Shown in pieces: positions 57,291 to 64,000 of a stretch of 64,000 nucleotides of DNA. How positions within the stretch are numbered: the stretch's first letter is position 1; each line of letters opens with the position of its first letter. The position numbers and the translations under genes are program-made. The stretch covers positions 1 through 64,000 of the forward strand of contig CANTFL010000467.1 in assembly GCA_947650285.1 (NCBI GenBank). Reading direction: 5' to 3'. This stretch comes from Hyaloperonospora brassicae (taxonomy: Eukaryota > Oomycota > Peronosporomycetes > Peronosporales > Peronosporaceae). The notes under the pieces are model-generated. The model was not told the DNA's origin. It saw only the letters and a program-made list of their open reading frames with translations, and did no database searches.

Positions 57291-59500
57291 TTTAATAAAA
57301 AATATGTGGATCGAGACAGCTAACGGACAGACAGTGCACCTAATTTCTTTTAGATCAAACAAGAAATGGATAGCGTCATAATTAAGGATCGTATGAAACA
57401 TAAAAAAATTGTCTATCGTAATAATATGTATGTATATTACGATCTACCTGGAGTGGGACAAATAATTGGTCAAACAATGACGACGATAATAATGTTGAGA
57501 ATGCTGTGGGCGTCCACGGGTCTAAAAAAATTTTGGATGGTGAAACTGGCGATGGGCCTCGTCATATTTAGTTTTACCGTGAATTTAATCAATTCGCGAA
57601 GGTGTTTTTGGAGCCCCAAAAATTATAGACCGGCGGCACTTGCGATGGCTGCTTTATACAAGTGGTTGAAAGGTCGTGATTACGCCACCATACACCATTT
57701 ACAAACCATCTTTCATACTTTCGATTAAATTCAAGGAAGGTCATTTGCGTACAAATTGAAATGGCGTGGTGGGAAAATAAGTTTGACTTGTACATCAGAA
57801 TGTAGTAGGGAAAATTTCAAGGTGACTGACGCATGAATTATACCATAACGATGTTTAAATTACATTTGGCTCCTTATTTAGCGAGACGCCTAAAATCTAG
57901 ATATATTCAAAATAGTCTGATTGCATATATTATTTTTTTTGACATATAAATTTATTAGAATAAAGGACAATGATGCAATCATCATCGTGCTAATTGAGAT
58001 AATAGGCCTCCATTTTAACACGATCTCATCAAAAAAATAGCTTATACGTTTTAACGGTTTTAAAAATATCCTGTGGTGTGGCATTTATAATACGATGATT
58101 CGATAATTATTTAGCATATTATTAAACAGACTCGATTTCAAAATTGTCTGATTAAGACACGCTTAATCCTTCTACAAAAACAATTTTTTGTGTTTCGCGA
58201 ATGTTGGAGGCAAACGTGTCCTAAAATACAGAAAACAGATTTTGGACTGTTGGACACGATTGCGAAAACCAATCATGAGACATTGGTCAAATTCTCATAA
58301 GTATTTTATTGGCCTCACGCCATATAGACGCAGCGTACAAAGTGAAAGACTAGCTATTTTAGTGCTTGGAGAGACCATAATTGATCTAAAGGTTATAAGA
58401 AATCATTCAGACAAAAATGAGAGAGATTGGCGCGAATAGCATCCCAATATGTGTGAAGATGCCTGAACAGCGATCAATCTTGAATATAAAAAGACTAATC
58501 ACGATCGACATACCACGGTTCGTTGCCAAATAGACTACGAAAAGCTAGTTTAAGGGTTATATCGGTGATCAAAAATCTATAGGATCGGAAAATACCCTTA
58601 GTGGATCGGGGAAATTCAATAAGTAAGAAGTCGAGAGTAACTTCAGGTTTTCGTGAGTTATTCTCTATAGCACGGCCAGCTTATCTCATAAAATCAATTA
58701 CATACCTGTTTAACGCACTTCTTGTATATTTGAACGTCATCGCTGATAATTTTTAATCTGAGCTAGGTGCGCAAGTATCAGCGACATATGTAGCATAAAA
58801 AGATGCCTTTACCCATATAAAGACTCCCGTTATAATATTCATTTGGTCAGCCTAGGTAAAAGGAGGTAGGATGACCAACAAAACCGTTTTCCTTCCACAT
58901 AGTCTGATTAATTCACCGTTTAGGATGGAAATGATAATATTATCAATTTAATAGGATACAAAAATTACTGCATCAATAAAGGTATTGTATTGAACTATAT
59001 GTTGCGTACAACATCTCCAAATGTCTGTCCGCAATTTAATATGGGCAACATTAGTGGATTCGACCTTTTATTTTAAATAGTATCAACGTAGCGAATCGTA
59101 TAAAAACGACAGGAAAAGGGTGCGGAGAGATTTAGCTGACCTAGCAACGTCAAGAGTATTCACATAAACCATGGCGAAGGTTGATTTAAAAACCCAGTCT
59201 CTCTATTAGCTACATCTGACGATGACTTAATCCTCATTACTTTCAGATCACAGTACGCCCAAAATATCACATTAAGCGATATTTAGAGTATGTTGAAGCC
59301 GAACAGTCATTTTCGATATCATTTAAGATTTCATCACAGGTTCAATCCAGCTGAATACAAGAATCATCCAATTCAGATAACTTAGTGACGAGCAACTAAC
59401 ATACCCCAAAAATACTATTATGTTTATGTAAATACCTATCGAATGAAAGTGCGACGTACCATGACCGAAACAAATTTCACGATTGGATAATATATCCGAT
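57291..59500. other. Spacer or insertion between gag relic and pol relic
   Basis: This is about 2.2 kb where roughly 0.8-0.9 kb of gag C-terminus and protease would be expected. It holds a 120-codon frame (57366-57728) with no motif I recognise. I found neither the CCHC knuckle nor the protease active site. It may contain an insertion, or the two relics may be separate copies. Confidence 0.4.
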
Positions 59501-59527
59501 GCTACCATATGTAACCCCTTCTGGTGA

Positions 59528-59860
59528 GATACGAGGTAGGTATCAGCTGGTTGAAGCCGATTTGCTTAGTTGACTACAACTCGATCATCTCATGGCCATC
59601 TCTTAATGGATTGCTTGTAAGCGTGTACAAGCGTGTAAGAAGGTCTCATTCATGGTCTTATTCGGTCACTACTGCACAAGGTATCAGTAGAGATCAGAAC
59701 TAAACTATAGATAACGATGTCAGCGATTTATATCGTCACGTAAGCTACGTCAGAGGCTCCCCACTGAGATAGGTCGTTTTAAGCGGGACATGGATGCTTA
59801 TTGAACATCATCCAAGAAAGAAGAACTGATTACAAGAAGCCGAACTACGTTGATCTAAGT
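59528..59860 (+). pseudogene. Relic: protease C-terminus and linker
   Basis: TACGAGGTAGG..TCAGCTGG (59530-59550) matches the codons for KYEPRVSW. TCATGGCCATCTC and ACAAGCGTGT (59589-59635) match 14354-14399 of copy B. CGGGACATGGATGC (59784-59797) matches 14565-14579. The 26-bp palindrome of copy B at 14350-14375 is reduced to its centre here. Confidence 0.75.
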
Positions 59861-60360
59861 CCACTGAGGCAAGAGGTTAAAAACCGGCGATGATAGCGCC
59901 ACCGTATTAAACGAAAATGAACAATTAATACGAAGTATCAAATTCAATTTTATCACCGAGATAAAAATCCTCAAGGAATAAAGCAAGAATCCTAAGTCAA
60001 AATATTCGAGTGTACGAGATGTCGAATAGCTCTTAATAATGACGGACCATGTGTATGCGCTCCACACTTAATCAAATACATCATTTTTTGTGAAATAGGT
60101 AAACATCAACTAAATTTTTTACCTTTATATATTGGAGGATATTGCTAAAATAAAAAAACGCAGAGATAAATATTACTCATCTCCAAAATTTCTTTTAATC
60201 AAGTACAGGGACGTACGCTTTGCAGAGACCAGGTTGTTCAGTGATCTTCAACATGTTTTTGAGAAAAGAACATTTTTTTACAGCTAATCGATGAAATGAT
60301 TCGATTTGATGAGAATACTCAGCTTAAGTAGTACACGATATAAATAATGAATTCGTTTCG

Positions 60361-60545
60361 GACAAATACTATTACAAGCATTTAATCTAATGTTTTTTCA
60401 AAATCGTGCTATATGAGCTATTTATGGATAAAAGCACTGGTTATACATCCAAATTAGAGACAAAATCGGAGAACTGTGTCATAGCTATTTGACCACTGCC
60501 TCGTAACAAGGTATGTCTAATAGGTGAGATGGTTGACGGTTTCTT
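60361..60545 (+). pseudogene. Relic: RT start
   Basis: GACAAATACTATTACAAGCA, then AAAGCACTGG, then GAACTGTGTCATAGCTATTT and GACCACTGCCTCGTAACAAG (60473-60511) match the codons for LIEFRDVFP and KYCVMKQWPLPREQ of copy B at the same spacing. Several stops interrupt it. Confidence 0.8.
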
Positions 60546-61491
60546 TATTTGAAATAACAGCAATTCTCCTACCTTAAGTTTTTATAATTCAACAAGAAAA
60601 CACCGGATAATGGCTAATATTAATCGCAACTAATACTTGTTGCAATAATAATCGGCTCAGAAGACGATAGATAGTAAGGACGTCATTACGGATAAAATGT
60701 CATAATATTTCTTTTCTTTGTCCATAAATAGGATAAGTAGCTTCTATCGGAAATATACGCGCGAAAGTACATTCCGTAATACTACTATTAAAACAAATTC
60801 ACGCCCTTATTGCTTGTAATGCTATAGGGTATTAGAATGCGCTTACAACGTTCAACAAATAATTTGTTTTGCTGAGACTGGTACGCCAATTTGCGTCATG
60901 CTGTTTCTACAATATGTTATATTATAGCCTGTAAGTGTAAAAAAGTCGAAGTGGAGGTCCTCTACTCCACTATCAAAAGGCTCTTACGCTTCTTCGTAAT
61001 CCAATTTGCATCGCTATATTAAAGAATTGTATAATCTAAACACTGTCACTTTTTGAGTGTAACGTCTGTAAATGCTGTGTACGGACCGATCAAGAATCTC
61101 AAGGCAAAAAAGTACGAGTAAATTGTAGTAGATTATAATAGACTAAGAAGTTTGTTAAGAAACCAGTGTGCATTTAACATTACTTGTTCACCTTCTCCAC
61201 GGTAACCCTTAATCTCTCCTATTTATTGTGAATAATCGATAAGCGGTCTTAGAGTGCTTATTGTCAGCCCTCCTTTAAAACTTTCAAGATGAACGTAATC
61301 CGTCTGCCTGTATTGACAATTGCAGATTACGGTATACATTCCATGTGGTGTGTGACGTCATGATTTTTGCAATCGAGTGTGAGTTTATGTAATATTAAAC
61401 TGATACAGTCAAAAACGGCGCCTTTGAATATTCTTTACGGTCGCACCCAGCCTTTTTTATTACTTATTACATTTTACAAAAGTACGGTTTG

Positions 61492-61830
61492 CTGTGAAGT
61501 ATGGACAAATTGATACTTGTATGTATCGATATGATGAACATGTTTTCACTCATATATACAATGTATATTAAACCATGGCCCTTAACAATCCATGTTTCTC
61601 GCCATGAATGGCGAGGCAGCTGTCACTCCTCGACAAGTAAAGTGTATTGTAAGTTACAAATTGGTCCAACTGTACTTCGTCTCTGATGCTCTATCGGGCC
61701 AGTCCGATGTAAATTAGGCCGACACTTTCGCAATTGAGGATACGTTAACTGTTGTTTTGTTCGCTAGCAATCATTTTGAAATGGACTTAATAGACGACAT
61801 CAGGTCAATCATTCGTACAACATAAATAGA
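61492..61830 (+). pseudogene. Relic: RNase H domain
   Basis: TGAAGTATGGACA (MKYA position) starts the match. About 100 bp later TCTCGCCATGAATGGCGAGG (61592-61611) matches the codons around QRMARW, at the same distance as in copy B. A shifted frame gives YKLVQLYFVSDALSGQSDV against the ADALS block. The acidic codons after it (GACTTAATAGACGACAT, 61783-61799) match LLDDV. At least two frameshifts. Confidence 0.8.
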
Positions 61831-62149
61831 CTTGTGCGTCGAACGGACATATTTTTTAACTGTATCCAAAAATCTAGAAAGTTTTGATAGCGGCGTATCG
61901 TTTGTCAGCTAATGGTACAAAACCCGCATATGACTTATGTTTATATAGCAGCCAAATTGTTACACTCTGTCCGAATCATAATATGAAGCTGCATATGATT
62001 AATGGGTGACACGATGCACGATGTAGTGAACATTGTGTTATTTAAAACGCCATTTTTATTAAATAGTCATTGCTTTAATGGTCTTGCTATGATGACTCTG
62101 TTCTCAAAGACATACAAATGTGCTAACTAAATAAAGCTTATACTTCCAT

Positions 62150-62620
62150 CTCGTGCCCCGTTACAGCTTCAATTAGTCTCGTCAGGTCGCCGGAATGTCC
62201 ATTTTCTTGAAAATTTGATCGGAATCTTAGGTTCGAGTGCAATAGTACGGAAATTAGTGTATCAATTGATCGTTTTAACAAAATGGTCCATCTGGAATTT
62301 AAGCTTAAGTTTTTGACAGCCATGGGATGTACCCCTGTCTTTATTAGCACAAAAGCTAGACTTTGTGTAATACCCTATTAAGGTCTTTGTAGATAATTTC
62401 TCACAGTTTCCGGCTCTTTTTTTAAATTCGCAAACCATGTTCTTTTATAAACGTAAATTAGTCATTTTTATCATACAAAAAATATATTAAAAAGACAGAA
62501 TTACCAAATGAGTCTTCAAAGAAACAATTTAATTGATGCCAGTTATTCCTGAGTTGAGGAGAATACTTACCGATGATCGTTTCCACAATCAATAGTTATG
62601 TGCCTACATCATGTACGCAA
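62150..62620 (+). pseudogene. Relic: integrase core
   Basis: CGTGCCCCGTTACAGC (62153-62168) matches the linker before the first catalytic Asp. DRFNKMVHL is still intact at 62268-62294, followed by TAMGCTPVF (the KAQGCARVF position). Near 62552-62575, TGAGTTGAGGAGAAT and CTTACC match the PSWSEFLP codons. Copy B has a stop in place of the Lys of SKMVHL. The relic keeps that Lys, so the stop is younger. Confidence 0.8.
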
Positions 62621-62849
62621 ATGCCATCATTCAGAAATAATCTACATATTCCCAACCGTAACGTCTTTATCAAACCGTGAATCGTGGATACAATATGGGT
62701 AAGGGACTTCTTACAGCACAATATTGACGATTGTTTGTCTTGTATCAAAGTACTTGTAAATCCCCTATAACTAGACGTCAATCTTGTCGATGTCGGTAGA
62801 GAAGGCAATTGCAGCAAAAACTTGATAATATTGTTGAAACCAAATTATC

Positions 62850-63720
62850 TCCAATTATGACGATGATATTGATGATGATGATGACGATGACGTTGCCAAT
62901 TTGTGCAGAGTCGCCAGTGAGAAAACATCAAGGATGAATCTACACTTGCTACAATAAAAGATAATGCATCTCTATAGAGCCAAAAACATAAAACAAATTA
63001 ATGTAGAGTCATACACAAGATATATTCGATTTAAAAAAGCAGTGGTAGGTTTCGTGCAGAAGTAATACTAGAGTTTGCCATTTCTCACAAGTGATGGAAA
63101 ACATCATGGTTCAAAAATATAACCAGTTTTATGTTCTGTAACGTCACTTAATTTCCTTTTTTGTCCTTGACATCTTCACAAATGGAATTACAAATTACCA
63201 CCGTCACATGGAGTCAAAACGTTCCTTGATAGAATGGCCTAGTAGATACGGTGGCGACATCGGATTATTGAGTGTCATGACAGGGAAATGTGAGACAAAT
63301 AGGTAGTTCTGCCAAATGGTACTCAACATTGTCAAGTTGTAATGCCGGCAATATTGTATGTTGTAGTTTCGACATAAAATATTAGTAATCACTTTTTGAT
63401 GCATTTTAAACTCTACACATGCTGCATAAGTGCAAAACAGCTCCCTTTTCTTTTTCAGAATCGTTGATGACGCGCTGGGCCGACAGAATAGGTGCGTTAC
63501 TAACATGATAGAACCAATGATCCTTCTCTCAATTGTTAACGACTCAGTAGTACGGGCAACAGTTTATTACCAAGAAAATTCTTTTGGGGTATTCTTAAAA
63601 ACAAAATATTGCTCATTTTATAAATTTTGTAAATTATGCCGACAAGTAAATGTTATTCGATTGGTCTCATACATAGAAGAGTGCGCATTCTACGTTTTAC
63701 GTGGATGTCTATCTGTATAA
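62850..63720 (+). pseudogene. Relic: acidic linker and integrase C-terminus
   Basis: The GAT/GAC run at 62858-62890 corresponds to the Asp-rich linker of copy B (about 17640-17720). It looks like a microsatellite but sits exactly where the acidic codons should be. After about 0.55 kb (0.18 kb in copy B) the frame FFFRIVDDALGRQNR to LLSIVNDSVV (63448-63555) aligns with FVQDAIANAVDRQKR to LSFKVNDLVL. TTCTACGTTTTACGTGG (63689-63705) matches the HPTFYVG codons in a shifted frame. Confidence 0.75.
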
Positions 63721-63924
63721 TGACACGTAGACCCAACAACTATCAAATAGCATTTATCTTGATCAACCTCCATCAGATTTATTTGATTGCGATGAGGGAT
63801 TTCTAGTGCTTGCGCTCTGAAGGGGTCCCCATATGATTAAATAATACCTTACGAGTTTCTGCAAATTCGTCAATGTAACATAAAATGTTTTTTTTAACTT
63901 AACGTGCAAGTAACACTTACTTCT

Positions 63925-63990
63925 TCCCTTTTTTGGATCGTTGCGGTGCCTCCGCACAGTGTCAGTCAAGTAATGACGTCTGTTGCCATG
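63925..63990 (-). pseudogene. Relic: antisense ORF coiled-coil segment
   Basis: On the minus strand the frame reads LTDTVRRHRND where the antisense frame of copy B has LTDTVRKNRKD (18401-18434). Of the codon differences in this stretch, three are synonymous and three replace Lys/Asn with Arg/His/Asn in the antisense frame. In the sense frame nearly all are replacements. This supports past protein-level selection on the antisense strand, although the stretch is short. Confidence 0.55.
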
Positions 63991-64000
63991 CGCTCACATC

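Larger units (their letters stand above)
59500..64000 (+). mobile_element. Ancient colinear relic of the same Gypsy family
   Basis: This is a badly decayed plus-strand copy, recognisable because blocks occur in the order and spacing of copy B: protease-RT spacer (59528-59860), RT start (60361-60545), RNase H (61492-61830), integrase (62150-62620), acidic linker (62850-62900), integrase C-terminus (63448-63720) and the antisense region (63720-64000). Spacing between blocks agrees with copy B to within a few tens of bases, except for about 0.4 kb extra between the acidic linker and the integrase C-terminus. It runs past the window end. The whole is AT-shifted like the surrounding DNA, so it has been there long enough to take on local composition. 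Confidence 0.8.

Noticed and set aside
57366..57728. 120-codon plus-strand frame with several hydrophobic stretches.
   Set aside because: No known family. It lies in a putative insertion and could be chance.
62152..62168. TCGTGCCCCGTTACAGC looks like the 3' terminus of the family LTR.
   Set aside because: Its position relative to the RNase H relic matches the integrase linker of copy B (CGTGCATTGTTACAGC at 17007-17022). No LTR body precedes it.
62858..62890. GAT/GAC trinucleotide microsatellite.
   Set aside because: It falls exactly where copy B encodes an Asp-rich linker, so it is a coding relic and not an independent repeat.
63440..63462. Polypyrimidine run ending TTTTTCAG, like a 3' splice site, before the integrase C-terminus relic.
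   Set aside because: The copy is dead and no matching donor was found. The extra 0.4 kb upstream is better explained as an insertion.
1..64000. tRNA, rRNA and CRISPR arrays.
   Set aside because: No cloverleaf with A/B boxes, no rRNA signature and no regular direct repeats with unique spacers were found by reading.

Overview
The window looks like a gene-poor, transposon-rich stretch of an oomycete genome (Peronosporales or downy-mildew type). The basis is a Ty3/Gypsy chromodomain element of the kind common in Phytophthora and its relatives, a Mutator-like transposase with a FAR1-type N-terminus, eukaryotic gene fragments, and long AT-rich tracts without genes. The lineage is inferred from family resemblance, not from a search. 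I found no intact host gene, tRNA, rRNA or CRISPR array.

Layout. Positions 1-236 are a short plus-strand scrap of the Gypsy RNase H region, joined tail to tail at about 235 to a truncated minus-strand copy (copy A, 236-4991) that keeps its 5' LTR. A palindrome-rich scrap of unknown origin follows (4992-5335). Then comes about 7 kb of mid-GC DNA with no recognisable gene. It is split by a complete plus-strand copy (copy B, 12292-20276) with two 395-bp LTRs, a TGTTG target duplication, gag, protease, RT, RNase H, integrase, chromodomain and a long antisense frame between integrase and the 3' LTR. Past about 22.2 kb the DNA turns AT-rich. It holds a decayed LTR (23461-23901), an RT relic of another Gypsy lineage (26865-27360), a 15-bp GATC-containing minisatellite (about 30417-30745), a Mutator-like element with TIRs (31719-35449), about 18 kb of empty AT-rich DNA, an 18-bp-arm inverted repeat (53879), a 19-bp minisatellite (55486-55731), a gag relic (57090-57290), and a very old colinear relic of the Gypsy family (59500 to the window end).

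How the parts relate. Copies A and B share most of their internal lesions: premature stops, two frame breaks, and Tyr in place of the second catalytic Asp of RT. They therefore descend from an already defective template that was presumably moved by other copies, or one copy has been homogenised against the other. The Gypsy family has two unexpected features. Short perfect hairpins occur every few tens of bases through coding and non-coding parts. An antisense coiled-coil ORF overlaps the chromodomain and is also traceable in the old relic near 63950. The Mutator-like element carries decayed fragments of two host genes, adenylate kinase and 3-hydroxyacyl-CoA dehydratase, between its left TIR and its own decayed transposase. 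This is a Pack-MULE-like capture inside a transposase-bearing element.
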